From positions 4,960,001-5,024,000 of the forward strand of contig NZ_CP032229.1 of assembly GCF_004328625.1 (NCBI RefSeq): 64,000 bases of DNA, written 5' to 3'. The DNA is from Streptomyces seoulensis. Lineage in GTDB: Bacteria > Actinomycetota > Actinomycetes > Streptomycetales > Streptomycetaceae. Position numbers and translations under genes: made by a program. This document shows, one piece after another, positions 11,701 through 20,774 of this stretch (its first letter is position 1; each line of letters begins with the position of its first letter). The notes under the pieces are model-generated. The model was given only the letters and a program-made list of their open reading frames with translations. It had not been told where the DNA came from and did not search any database.

Positions 11701-14700
11701 TCAGGCCAGCAGTTCCACCTCCGCCAGCGTCGACTCCCCGTCCAGCACCAACCGGTACTTGGTGTAGGCACCCGGTGCGGTCACGCTGAACGCCCGTGTC
11801 TGGCGGTCCCAGGCGAAGGACTCACCGGAGCGCTTGTCCAGCGTCTGCCAGGCCGTCCCGTCGGTGGAGCCCTGGAGGGTCCAGCCGGTGGGCGCCTTCG
11901 TACGGTCCGCCGACGAGGTCAGCGTGTACTGCACCGCCTTGGTGGCGTCCCCGTCCGAACCGGTGGGCAGGTCCACCGAGGTGACCGCCGCGCTCGTCGC
12001 CGAGGTGTTGTCGAACAGCGCGCCGTCGCCCTTGAGCACGTCCGCGCGCGGGGTCGGCACCTTGTCGTCCTCGGTGACCGACACCGGGGCGGCGTCCTTG
12101 CCCGAACCCCACGACGACGGCCTCGGACCCATCGAGAAGTCCAGGACCCCGCCCTTGGAGAGCAGCGAGTGGGGGAGCGAAGTGGAGTTCCAGGAACGGC
12201 CGTTGAAGCGGACACCCTGGATGTACACATTGCGGTCGCTGTTGTTCGGTGCCTTGATCACCAGATCCCGCCCGTTCTCCAGGTGGACAGTGGCCTTCTT
12301 GAACTGCGGCGAGCCGATGGCGTACTCCCCGCTGCCCATGACCAGCGGGTAGAAGCCGAGCGAGGAGAAGAGGTACCAGGCCGACTGCTCGCCGTTGTCC
12401 TCGTCGCCGTGGTAGCCCTGCCCGATCTCGCTGCCCGTGTAGAGGCGGGACAGCACCTCGCGCACGTTCTTCTGCGCCTTCCAGGGCTCGCCGGCCGCGT
12501 CGTACATGTAATTCACGTGGTGGGCGACCTGGTTGGAGTGGCCGTACTGGCCCATCCGGACGTCCCGCGCCTCGGTCATCTCGTGGATGACACCGCCGTA
12601 GGAGCCGGTGAACTCCGGGGACGCGGTCTCCGGGGTGGCGAAGTACTCGTCCAGCTTGTCGCCGAGGGCCTTGCGGCCGCCGTACAGGTTGGCCAGGCCC
12701 CGGCTGTCCTGCGGGGCGGTGAAGGCGTAGCCCCAGCCGTCGGTCTCCGTGTAGTCGTATCCCCAGACGCGGGGGTCGTACTTGGCGGAGTCCAGGCGCC
12801 AGTCGCCCTTGGCGTCGCGGCCCTGGAAGAAGCCGGCCTTCGCGTCGAAGAGGTTCACGTAGTCGCGGGCCCGGTTGAGGAAGTAGGCCGACTCCTCCTT
12901 GTACCGCTTCTCACCGGTCTTCTTGTAGAGGGCCTCGCCCATCTTGGCGATGCCGTAGTCGTTGACATAGCCCTCCATGGCCCAGGAGAAGCCCTCGCCT
13001 GTGTCCGTGCTCGTGTAGCCGAGGAAGGGCGAGGTGGCCATGCCCTTGCGGCCGACGCCCGAACTCGGCGGTACCACGGTCGCGTTCTTCACCGCCGCGT
13101 CGTACGCCGCCTTCGCGTCGAACTTCACGCCCTTGACGTAGGCGTCCGCGAACGCCACGTCCGAGGAGGTGCCAGTCATCAGGTCGGCGTAGCCGGGGGA
13201 GGACCAGCGGGAGGTCCAGCCGCCGTCCTTGTACTGCTGCACGAACCCGTCGACCATCTCGCCCGCCTGGGACGGCGTCAGGAACGAGTAGGCGGGCCAG
13301 GTGGTGCGGTACGTGTCCCAGAAACCGTTGTTGACGTACACCTTGCCGTCGACGATCTTGGCGCCGGTGTGCGTCGGGGTGTCCGGGCTCGGCATCGGGG
13401 AGAACGGCGAGGCGTACTGGTCCTTCCCCCCGACCTTCTCGAAGCCCGAGTTCGGGTAGAGGTAGAGCCGGTACATGCTGGAGTACAGCGTGGTGAGCTG
13501 CTCCGGGGTGGCGCCCTCCACCTCGACCCTGCCGAGGATCTTGTCCCAGGCACGCTGGGCGCGCGCCTTGACGGTGTCGAAGGAGGTGCCGTCCGGGATC
13601 TCCTGGCGCAGGTTGTCCTTCGCCTGGTCCAGGCTGATCAGCGAGGTCGCCAGGCGCAGGGTCACCGTGCGGTCGGCGCCCGCGGCGAACCGCAGATAGC
13701 CCTTGACCCCGCTGGAGGAACCCTCGGTCACCGGCTTGTCGAAGGTGCCGTAGACGAACAGCCGGGTCGCGCCCGTGGACAGCCCCGACTTCACGTCGGA
13801 GTAGCCGGAGACGATCCCGTGCTCCTTGTCCAGTGTGAGGCCCGCCTGCTCGGTGACGTTGTCGAACAGCACGCTCGCGTCGTCGCCGGGGTAGCTGAAG
13901 CGCAGCACGGCCGCGTGGTCGGTCGGGGTCATCTCGGCCTTGAGGCCGTTCTCGAACTTCACCCCGTAGTAGTACGGCCGGGCCGTCTCGTTCTCGTGCC
14001 GGAAGGCCAGCTCACGGGCCTCGCGGCCAGTGTCCGGGGTGCCCTTGGCGGCCGACGGCATCAGCTGGAAGGTCTGCCGGTCGCCCATCCACGGACTCGG
14101 CTCATGGCTCGCGCTGAACGCCTGCACGGTCGGCAGGTTGTCCTCGTTGTTGGCCCGCGCGTACTCGTACAGCCAGCTCAGCGAGGACGCGTTGGTCACC
14201 GGGGTCCAGAAGTTGAACCCGTGCGGCATCGCGGCGGCCGGGAAGTTGTTGCCGCGCGAGAAGCTGCCGCTGGAGTTGGTGCCGCGCGTGGTCAGCGCGT
14301 AGTCCGACAGATGCGCCTTGGGCCGCTCGGGCGCCACCCGCTTCAGCGCCACGTCGTCCACCCAGCCGCGGAACTTCGCCGGGCCCTTGGGGGAGTCGTA
14401 GGCGACGAGAATCCGGTCGACGGTCTTGCCGGCCGCCACCTCGCCGATCCGGGACGCCACGTCGTTCCACTGGTTGACGTACAGCACCTTGGCGTCGCCC
14501 TGGCCGCGCGGGGTCAGCGGGAACCCGTGCTGGTCGCTCGCGCCGAGCTGGCTGAGATAGGTGCCGTCGGTGAAGGCCAGGTCCACGCTGACGTTGGTGG
14601 CGTCGTAGTCCCGGTCGCCGTCGGCCATCGACGGGAAGAGGCGGTACGACAGCCGGGTGTCGCGGGCCACCTTCACATCGACGTCGAAGACCTTGTTGTA

Positions 14701-15513
14701 CGAGTAACCCCGGCCGTCGGCGGTGTGCCGTCCGGCGTAGCGCAGGGCGTGGGTGCCGGTGAAGCCCGCCCGCGCCTTGGCGGTGGGGGAGCCGCTGGGG
14801 CCCTTGTCGACGAGGCTCAGCATGTCCTGCGGCGCCGGTCCGTCACCGCCGCCGGTGGAGAACTGCACGTCGGCCAGCTGGAGCGCGTCCGAGGCGCCGT
14901 TGTTCTTCGTCACCTCCAGGCGGAGGTGCTGATACTCGGCCGGTTCGGTGAGCTGGTACGACTTGGTCCCGAACCGGTCCGGGAAGGTCTCGCCGGTCCG
15001 GGTGTCGAGGGTCTTCCAGTCCTTGCCGTCCGTGGAGCCCTGGAGCTGCCAGTCCTTGGGGTCGCGCTCGGCGTGGTCGTTGGCCGAGGTGAGCGCGTAG
15101 GCGGCGAGCTTCACCGGCTGGTCCAGGTCGAACTCCACCCAGCCGGTGGGTGCGAACGTCAGCCATTTGCTTCCGGGATCGACATCGGTGAGGTTCTCCT
15201 TCACCTCGCCCGCGCCGGTGTTCTCACCGCTCGCCCGCAGATCGGTGACGTGGTCGGTGACATTGCCCGGAATGCCGTTGCTGTAGCCGCCGTCCACGCC
15301 CGAGGAGCGCTTGGCGCCGCCCGGCCCGGTCTCGACGGTGTTCAGCCAGTCCGGCGCCGGATCGCCGGACTCGAACGAGGACGCGAACTCCGTGGCGGCG
15401 CCAGGAGTCCGGGCCGGCACGGCGACCGCCGCTCCCTGCGCGCCGACGCCCATGACAAAGGCGGTCGTCAGGACGACCGCCGGAGTCCATCTGTGCCGAG
15501 ATCTCCGCTGCAT
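11701..15513 (-). CDS. GH92 family mannosidase with flanking carbohydrate-binding-like domains, secreted; Glu-to-Gln at the general acid
   Basis: A 1270-residue secreted enzyme. Signal peptide at residues 1-33 (MQRRSRHRWTPAVVLTTAFV, cut after AVA). Residues about 40-230 contain a discoidin/F5-8C-like module (DVDPGSKWLTFAPTGWVEFD, WQLQGSTDGKDWKTLDTRTG); a related module ends the protein (WTLQGSTDGTAWQTLDKRSG). The GH92 core lies between, with FWDTYRTTWPAY and GDEDNGEQSAWYLFSSLGFYP carrying the conserved acidic pair. Where standard GH92 alpha-mannosidases have NEPS, this one has GHSNQVAHHVNYMY, putting Gln995 at the general-acid position. That is the signature I know from the mannose-1-phospho-6-mannose uncapping enzyme of Cellulosimicrobium, so a phosphodiester leaving group is likely. 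A palindromic operator lies 31 bp upstream. Confidence 0.9.
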   Translation of the reverse strand: MQRRSRHRWTPAVVLTTAFVMGVGAQGAAVAVPARTPGAATEFASSFESGDPAPDWLNTVETGPGGAKRSSGVDGGYSNGIPGNVTDHVTDLRASGENTGAGEVKENLTDVDPGSKWLTFAPTGWVEFDLDQPVKLAAYALTSANDHAERDPKDWQLQGSTDGKDWKTLDTRTGETFPDRFGTKSYQLTEPAEYQHLRLEVTKNNGASDALQLADVQFSTGGGDGPAPQDMLSLVDKGPSGSPTAKARAGFTGTHALRYAGRHTADGRGYSYNKVFDVDVKVARDTRLSYRLFPSMADGDRDYDATNVSVDLAFTDGTYLSQLGASDQHGFPLTPRGQGDAKVLYVNQWNDVASRIGEVAAGKTVDRILVAYDSPKGPAKFRGWVDDVALKRVAPERPKAHLSDYALTTRGTNSSGSFSRGNNFPAAAMPHGFNFWTPVTNASSLSWLYEYARANNEDNLPTVQAFSASHEPSPWMGDRQTFQLMPSAAKGTPDTGREARELAFRHENETARPYYYGVKFENGLKAEMTPTDHAAVLRFSYPGDDASVLFDNVTEQAGLTLDKEHGIVSGYSDVKSGLSTGATRLFVYGTFDKPVTEGSSSGVKGYLRFAAGADRTVTLRLATSLISLDQAKDNLRQEIPDGTSFDTVKARAQRAWDKILGRVEVEGATPEQLTTLYSSMYRLYLYPNSGFEKVGGKDQYASPFSPMPSPDTPTHTGAKIVDGKVYVNNGFWDTYRTTWPAYSFLTPSQAGEMVDGFVQQYKDGGWTSRWSSPGYADLMTGTSSDVAFADAYVKGVKFDAKAAYDAAVKNATVVPPSSGVGRKGMATSPFLGYTSTDTGEGFSWAMEGYVNDYGIAKMGEALYKKTGEKRYKEESAYFLNRARDYVNLFDAKAGFFQGRDAKGDWRLDSAKYDPRVWGYDYTETDGWGYAFTAPQDSRGLANLYGGRKALGDKLDEYFATPETASPEFTGSYGGVIHEMTEARDVRMGQYGHSNQVAHHVNYMYDAAGEPWKAQKNVREVLSRLYTGSEIGQGYHGDEDNGEQSAWYLFSSLGFYPLVMGSGEYAIGSPQFKKATVHLENGRDLVIKAPNNSDRNVYIQGVRFNGRSWNSTSLPHSLLSKGGVLDFSMGPRPSSWGSGKDAAPVSVTEDDKVPTPRADVLKGDGALFDNTSATSAAVTSVDLPTGSDGDATKAVQYTLTSSADRTKAPTGWTLQGSTDGTAWQTLDKRSGESFAWDRQTRAFSVTAPGAYTKYRLVLDGESTLAEVELLA

Positions 15514-15543
15514 CTACGGATTCCCCTCCCGCGCTTACTGCCG

Positions 15544-15555
15544 GACAACGTTGTC
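15544..15555. promoter_or_regulatory. LacI-type operator before the GH92 gene (same 12-mer as at 4126)
   Basis: GACAACGTTGTC, a perfect palindrome, sits 31 bp upstream of the minus-strand start at 15513, where a repressor would block transcription. The 342-bp divergent gap 15514-15855 otherwise contains the promoters for this gene and for the ngcE-like gene; the part from 15600 to 15780 is less GC-rich than its surroundings, and I see no gene in it. Confidence 0.6.
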
Positions 15556-15855
15556 AACTTGCTGCGCAGGAACCAGTAGGTGGTCAAGTGGCCGGTGATG
15601 TCAAGGGTGTTGGCTGCGGCATTCAGGGGGCTATATCGGTAATTCATCCGGCAGGGTGTGCGGAGCCCGGCGATATTTCCAGCAGGTCTCAACTCGGAAA
15701 AGACCGGCGGCCGACCTTGCATTCGATCTTGCCCCCTTGGCGGGAAGTGGACTATACCTGTCGGCGTTTCCTGCACGAGCCAGCACAACCCGACCGCGGT
15801 GCCGGGGGGAGATCCGGTTCACCGCCTGAGTCCTGGAGAAGGCGAGGACTTGAGC

Positions 15856-17301
15856 ATGGGTTCCACCGGACAGCATGGCAGCGAGGGCGTCGGCCGTCGT
15901 GAACTGATCAAGCGCAGCGCGGCGATCGGCCTGGTGGCCGCCCCCGGAATGGGGCTGCTGTCGGCCTGCGCGAGCAGCGGCGGCGACGGGCAGGACAAGG
16001 CGAAGGCGGGCAAGAAGACCGCGAAGAACCCGCTGGGCGTCAACGACACCGCGAAGCTGGACTTCGTCCTCTTCGACGGCGGCTTCGGCAAGGAGTACGC
16101 CGAGGACGCGGTGAAGCTGTACGAGAAGGACTTCCCCAAGGCGCAGGTGAAGTTCTCCGCCACCCAGAAGATCCAGTCCACCCTCCAGCCCCGCTTCAAC
16201 CAGGGCAACCCGCCGGACCTCATCGACAACTCCGGCGCCGAGCAGATGGACATGGGCGTCCTGGTCGGCAAGAAGCAGCTCGCCGACCTCACCCCGCTGC
16301 TGGACGCGCCGTCCTACGACGATCCCTCCAAGAAGGTCCGCGACACCCTGCGGCCGGGCATCGTGGAGATGGGCCAGTTCGACGGCGACCCGGTGTGGAT
16401 CCTCAACTACGCCTACACCGTGTACGGCGTCTGGTACTCCCAGAAGGCCCTGGACGGGCTCGACGAGAAGTACCCGGAGACCTGGGACGACATGCTCAAG
16501 GTCTGCGCCAAGGCCAAGAAGAAGGGCATCGCGGGCTGGACCTACGCGGGCAAGTACCCGTACTACCTGCCCTTCTCGCTCTACCCGATGATCGCCAAGG
16601 TCGGCGGCCGCGAGGTGCTGGACGCGATCGACAACCTGGAGCCCAACGCCTGGAAGCACCCGGCCGTCAAGGCGTGTTTCGAGGCGTACTACGAGCTGTT
16701 CCAGAAGGGCTACATCCTGCGCGGCACGCCCGGCCTCGACCACATCCAGTCGCAGACCGCCTGGGCCAAGGGCAAGGCGCTGTTCATCCCCAACGGCTCC
16801 TGGGTGGAGAACGAGTCGGCCAACGTGATCCCGGCCGACTTCGACCTGGCGGTGTCCGCGCCGACCGGCATCGACAGCTCCGACAAGATGCCCTTCGGTA
16901 CCATCTGGGCCTCCGGCGGCGAGCCCTTCGTCGTCCCGGCCAAGGCGGCCAACCCCGAGGGCGGCATGGAGCAGCTGCGCGTCATGCTCTCCGAGGCGTC
17001 CTCGCGGAACTTCACCTCCAAGGTGAAGTCGCTCTCCGCGCTGAACGGCGGCATCGACGGCATCGAGCTGACCCCCGGTCTGAAGTCGGGCGTGGCGGCG
17101 CTGGACAAGGCCGGGGACAACGTGGTGAACCCGCGCATCCCGGACTGGTACGTCCAGCTGGAGAAGGAGAAGATCGGCGTCGGCGGCCTGGGCGAGATGA
17201 TGGCCGGCCGGCTCACCCCGGCCGAGACGGTCAAGAAGATCCAGGGCTTCGCCGACGAGGCCGCCAAGGACACCTCCATCAAGCACTACAAGCACAAGTA
17301 A
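15856..17301 (+). CDS. ngcE: CUT1 sugar ABC transporter substrate-binding lipoprotein, NgcE type
   Basis: Extracellular lipoprotein that captures an oligosaccharide and hands it to the membrane pair downstream. 481 residues. The N-terminus (RRELIKRSAAIGL then LLSACASS) has a twin-arginine motif followed by a lipobox, so export may be by Tat with lipidation at the Cys. The rest is a type 1 solute-binding fold. By sequence style and by its place before two permeases, rok7B7 and xylFGH, it corresponds to S. coelicolor SCO6005 (NgcE), reported to bind N,N'-diacetylchitobiose. ATG at 15856 follows a GAGG; the longer in-frame reading upstream lacks a signal. Ligand is inferred from orthology, not visible in the residues. 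Confidence 0.88.
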   Translation: MGSTGQHGSEGVGRRELIKRSAAIGLVAAPGMGLLSACASSGGDGQDKAKAGKKTAKNPLGVNDTAKLDFVLFDGGFGKEYAEDAVKLYEKDFPKAQVKFSATQKIQSTLQPRFNQGNPPDLIDNSGAEQMDMGVLVGKKQLADLTPLLDAPSYDDPSKKVRDTLRPGIVEMGQFDGDPVWILNYAYTVYGVWYSQKALDGLDEKYPETWDDMLKVCAKAKKKGIAGWTYAGKYPYYLPFSLYPMIAKVGGREVLDAIDNLEPNAWKHPAVKACFEAYYELFQKGYILRGTPGLDHIQSQTAWAKGKALFIPNGSWVENESANVIPADFDLAVSAPTGIDSSDKMPFGTIWASGGEPFVVPAKAANPEGGMEQLRVMLSEASSRNFTSKVKSLSALNGGIDGIELTPGLKSGVAALDKAGDNVVNPRIPDWYVQLEKEKIGVGGLGEMMAGRLTPAETVKKIQGFADEAAKDTSIKHYKHK

Positions 17302-17373
17302 CACCCCCTCACGGGTTCGTCACCAGCGGCAGCACATGTCCCAGTACGTGTCCAGGAACGGGGTCGTCCGGCA

Positions 17374-18300
17374 ATGCAGCACGGCAAGTACGGGTTCATC
17401 ACGGGGTTCCTCGCGGCCCCGCTCGGGCTCTACGCACTCTTTGTGATCTGGCCGTTCATCCAGTCCATCTACTACTCGTTCACGGACTGGACCGGCCTGA
17501 GCCCCGAATTCAGCATGGTCGGTGTCGACAACTACACCCGGATGCTGCACGACGACATCTTCTGGAAGTCGTTGACGCACAGCCTGCTCTTCGCCCTGCT
17601 TCTGCCGCTGGTGACACTCGGCATGGCCCTGTTCTTCGCTTTCATGATCAATGTGGGCGGCCGGCACCGAAAAGGCGGTCCGGTGGTCACCGGAGTGCGC
17701 GGTTCCGGCTTCTACAAGATCGTCTATTTCTTTCCGCAGGTGCTCTCGATCGCCATCGTGGCCCTGCTGTTCGCCTTCGCCTACAACCCGGACAGCGGCG
17801 CGATCAACTCGTTCCTGCGCGGTATCGGCCTCGACTCGCTCCAGCCGCTCTGGCTCGGTGATCCGAGTCTTGCCCTGTGGTGCGTGATGGCGGTGCTGGT
17901 CTGGTCCACCACCGGCTTCTTCGTGGTGCTGTTCAGCGCCGGCATGGCCTCGATCCCGGCCGAGCTGTACGAGGCGGCGCTGCTGGACGGAGCCGGCCGC
18001 GCGACCACCTTCTTCCGGGTCACCCTGCCGCTGCTGTGGGACACCGTGCAGTCCGGCTGGGTCTACATGGGCATCCTCGCGCTCGGCGCCGAGTCGTTCG
18101 CGGTCGTGCAGATCATGACGACCGGCCCCGGCGGCCCCGACTACTCGACCACGGTGCTGGTCCTGTACGTGTACCAGAAGGCGTTCCGGGACGGTCAGGC
18201 CGCCTACGCCACCACCATCGGCGTCGCCCTGCTGGTCGTCACGCTCGCGTTCGCCGCGATCGTGATGCGGCTGGGCCGCCGCGAGCGGCTGGAGTACTGA
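17374..18300 (+). CDS. ngcF: CUT1 sugar ABC transporter permease, NgcF type
   Basis: A 308-residue inner-membrane permease (MalF class) with six transmembrane helices. The cytoplasmic EAA loop that docks the ATPase is clear: ELYEAALLDGAGRATTFFRVTLP. It begins 72 bp after the binding-protein gene and ends four bases before the second permease gene, so the three form one operon. There is no ATPase gene in the cluster; Streptomyces CUT1 importers normally borrow the shared MsiK ATPase. The start at 17374 leaves the first helix (YGFITGFLAAPLGLYALFVI) right at the N-terminus, as is common in this class. Confidence 0.9.
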   Translation: MQHGKYGFITGFLAAPLGLYALFVIWPFIQSIYYSFTDWTGLSPEFSMVGVDNYTRMLHDDIFWKSLTHSLLFALLLPLVTLGMALFFAFMINVGGRHRKGGPVVTGVRGSGFYKIVYFFPQVLSIAIVALLFAFAYNPDSGAINSFLRGIGLDSLQPLWLGDPSLALWCVMAVLVWSTTGFFVVLFSAGMASIPAELYEAALLDGAGRATTFFRVTLPLLWDTVQSGWVYMGILALGAESFAVVQIMTTGPGGPDYSTTVLVLYVYQKAFRDGQAAYATTIGVALLVVTLAFAAIVMRLGRRERLEY

Positions 18301-18304
18301 GCCC

Positions 18305-19222
18305 ATGACAACCACCGACGCTCCCGTCCCGCCCCCCGCGCCCGTCGTCAAGACCGGCCCGGCCGTCCCGCCCGGCTCCGGCGCCCGCCGCCGCTCCGAC
18401 GGCTCCGTCCTGAACGTCTTCTCGCACGGCGTGCTGGTCATCTGGGCGGTGATGGTCGTCCTGCCGCTGGTGTGGGCGGTGATGACCTCGTTCAAGGACG
18501 ACAGCTCCATCTTCGGCTCGCCCTGGGCGCTGCCGGACAGGCTGCACTTCGACAACTGGTCCCGCGCCTGGTCCCAGGCCCATATGAGCGACTACTTCCT
18601 CAACACCGTTCTGGTGGTGGGGGGTTCGCTGATCGGCACCCTGGTGCTCGGCTCGATGGCGGCCTATGTGCTGGCCCGCTTCGACTTCCCGGGCAACCGC
18701 TTCATCTACTACCTGTTCGTCGGCGGCATGAGCTTCCCGATCATGCTCGCGCTGGTCCCGTTGTTCTACGTCGTGAACAACATGGGGATGCTGAACACGA
18801 TCCACGGACTGATCCTGGTCTACATCGCCTACTCGCTGCCGTTCACGGTCTTCTTCCTGACCGCTTTCTTCCGCACTCTGCCCACCTCGGTGGCGGAAGC
18901 GGCCTTCGTGGACGGCGCCTCGCACACCCGGACCTTCTTCCAGATCATGCTGCCGATGGCCAAGCCCGGCCTGATCAGCGTGGGCATCTTCAACTTCCTC
19001 GGCCAGTGGAACCAGTACATGCTGCCGACGGTGCTCAACACCGACCCGGACAAGAAGGTGCTCACCCAGGGACTCGTCCAACTCGCCGTCAGCCAGGGCT
19101 ACAAGGGCGACTGGTCCGGCCTCTTCGCGGGGCTGGTGATGGCGATGCTGCCGGTGCTGGCCGCGTACATCGTCTTCCAGCGGCAGGTGGTCGCGGGGCT
19201 GACCGCGGGCGCGCTGAAGTAA
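18305..19222 (+). CDS. ngcG: CUT1 sugar ABC transporter permease, NgcG type
   Basis: The MalG-class partner permease, 305 residues. A 40-residue proline-rich cytoplasmic N-terminus precedes six transmembrane segments; the EAA loop reads SVAEAAFVDGASHTRTFFQI and is followed by the usual LP and proline. Together with the NgcF-type permease it would form the membrane channel for the sugar bound by the lipoprotein at 15856. The gene is closed by a strong hairpin at 19239-19267, so the operon ends here and the ROK regulator downstream has its own promoter. Confidence 0.9.
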   Translation: MTTTDAPVPPPAPVVKTGPAVPPGSGARRRSDGSVLNVFSHGVLVIWAVMVVLPLVWAVMTSFKDDSSIFGSPWALPDRLHFDNWSRAWSQAHMSDYFLNTVLVVGGSLIGTLVLGSMAAYVLARFDFPGNRFIYYLFVGGMSFPIMLALVPLFYVVNNMGMLNTIHGLILVYIAYSLPFTVFFLTAFFRTLPTSVAEAAFVDGASHTRTFFQIMLPMAKPGLISVGIFNFLGQWNQYMLPTVLNTDPDKKVLTQGLVQLAVSQGYKGDWSGLFAGLVMAMLPVLAAYIVFQRQVVAGLTAGALK

Positions 19223-19238
19223 CCCGTACCGCTTCCAA

Positions 19239-19267
19239 CCGGCCCCGGTGCGTCCCACCGGGGCCGG
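19239..19267 (+). terminator. Terminator hairpin after the ngc operon
   Basis: CCGGCCCCGGTG pairs with CACCGGGGCCGG, a perfect 12-bp stem with loop cgtcc, 16 bp after the stop of the last permease. The remaining stretch to 19561 (about 290 bp) has no gene that I can support and must hold the rok7B7 promoter; TTGACT occurs at 19435-19440 but no convincing -10 partner is seen. Confidence 0.75.
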
Positions 19268-19561
19268 CGCACGTCCGGACACCTGCGGTCACTTTGCGAT
19301 CGTTACCGGTCACCCCGCGCGAACCCCGCCGTCAGCCCCTGAAGCCACTCCTGGTCACAGCCTCGTCACGCGTTGAAACCCACTCGGAGGAGGGACGGCG
19401 GATCGGGGCGGGAGCCAGCTATTTCCGTCAAGGACTTGACTGCGGTTACCCCTTCAGCAGAGCTTGGAGTTCATAACTTGTAAGTGGCCCGGTTCCGCAG
19501 ATGTGACCTGGGCCACGGGCGGCGATGGGGCCGCCCGCCGATGTCGGGAGTGGATGGGTCG

Positions 19562-20773
19562 ATGGAGACTCCGGGGTCGCAGTCGTCGCTGCACCGAGCC
19601 AACCTGGAACGAGTCGTACGGGCGGTGCGGCTGGCCGGGTCGCTCACGCAGGCGGAGATCGCCCGTACGACCGGCCTGTCCGCCGCGACGGTCTCCAACA
19701 TCGTGCGCGAGCTGAAGGACGGCGGGACCGTCGAGGTCACGCCCACCTCGGCGGGCGGCCGCCGGGCCCGCAGCGTCTCGCTCAGCGGGGACGCCGGGAT
19801 AGTGATCGGCGTCGACTTCGGCCACACCCACCTGCGTGTGGCCATCGGCAACCTGGCCCACCAGGTGCTCGCCGAGGAGTCCGAGCCGCTGGACGTGGAC
19901 GCCTCCTCGACGCAGGGCTTCGACCGCGCCGAGGAGCTGATCGACCGGCTGATCGAGGCCACCGGCGTGGACCGGGGCAAGGTGGCCGGGGTCGGCCTCG
20001 GCGTACCGGGCCCCATCGACGTGGAGTCGGGCACCCTGGGCTCCACCTCGATCCTGCCCGGCTGGGGCGGCACCCGGCCCGCCGAGGAGCTGCGCGAACG
20101 GCTCGGCGTGCCCGTGCACGTGGACAACGACGCCAACCTGGGCGCCCTCGGCGAGCTGGTCTGGGGCAGCGGCAAGGGCGTGCGCGACCTGGCCTACATC
20201 AAGGTGGCCAGCGGGGTCGGGGCGGGCCTGGTGATCAACGGCCAGATCTACCGGGGGCCCGGCGGGACGGCCGGGGAGATCGGGCACATCACCCTGGACG
20301 AGGGGGGCCCGGTGTGCCGCTGCGGCAACCGCGGCTGCCTGGAGACCTTCACCGCCGCGCGGTACGTCCTGCCACTGCTCCAGCCGAGCCACGGCAGCGC
20401 CCTGACCATGGAGGGCGTGGTCCGGCTGGCCCGGGACGGGGACCCCGGCTGCCGTCGCGTCATCGCCGACGTGGGCCGGCACATCGGCAGCGGCGTGGCC
20501 AACCTGTGCAACCTGCTGAACCCCAGCCGGGTCGTCCTGGGCGGCGATCTCGCCGAGGCCGGGGAACTGGTGCTGGCCCCCATCCGGGAGTCCGTGGGAC
20601 GCTATGCGATCCCCAGTGCGGGGCGTCAACTGTCCGTGCTTCCAGGGGCACTTGGTGGCCGTGCCGAGGTGCTCGGGGCACTCGCGCTGGCACTGAGCGA
20701 AATGGGCGATTCGACCCTGCTCGACGGCTCCGCCACGGCCTCGCTGCCCGTGGTCGCTCCTGCCTTCACTTAG
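19562..20773 (+). CDS. rok7B7: ROK family transcriptional regulator Rok7B7
   Basis: A 403-residue sugar-responsive regulator. Residues 1-70 form a winged helix-turn-helix (RLAGSLTQAEIARTTGLSAATVSNIVREL), followed by a ROK sugar-kinase-like fold with the ATP-like loop GVDFGHTHLRVAIG, DNDANLGALGE and the zinc motif with three Cys in the ROK form (VCRCGNRGCLETF). It lies immediately before xylFGH and after the ngc operon, the same place as SCO6008. In S. coelicolor Rok7B7 is reported to affect xylose uptake, carbon catabolite repression and antibiotic production. Starts at 19484, 19541 and 19562 are in frame; 19562 is chosen because of GGGAG at 19546-19550 and the position of the DNA-binding domain. 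Confidence 0.9.
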   Translation: METPGSQSSLHRANLERVVRAVRLAGSLTQAEIARTTGLSAATVSNIVRELKDGGTVEVTPTSAGGRRARSVSLSGDAGIVIGVDFGHTHLRVAIGNLAHQVLAEESEPLDVDASSTQGFDRAEELIDRLIEATGVDRGKVAGVGLGVPGPIDVESGTLGSTSILPGWGGTRPAEELRERLGVPVHVDNDANLGALGELVWGSGKGVRDLAYIKVASGVGAGLVINGQIYRGPGGTAGEIGHITLDEGGPVCRCGNRGCLETFTAARYVLPLLQPSHGSALTMEGVVRLARDGDPGCRRVIADVGRHIGSGVANLCNLLNPSRVVLGGDLAEAGELVLAPIRESVGRYAIPSAGRQLSVLPGALGGRAEVLGALALALSEMGDSTLLDGSATASLPVVAPAFT

Positions 20774-20774
20774 A

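Noticed and set aside
12169..15579. A 1136-codon plus-strand frame opposite the second GH92 gene
   Set aside because: No domain resemblance and it crosses the operator and start region of the real gene.
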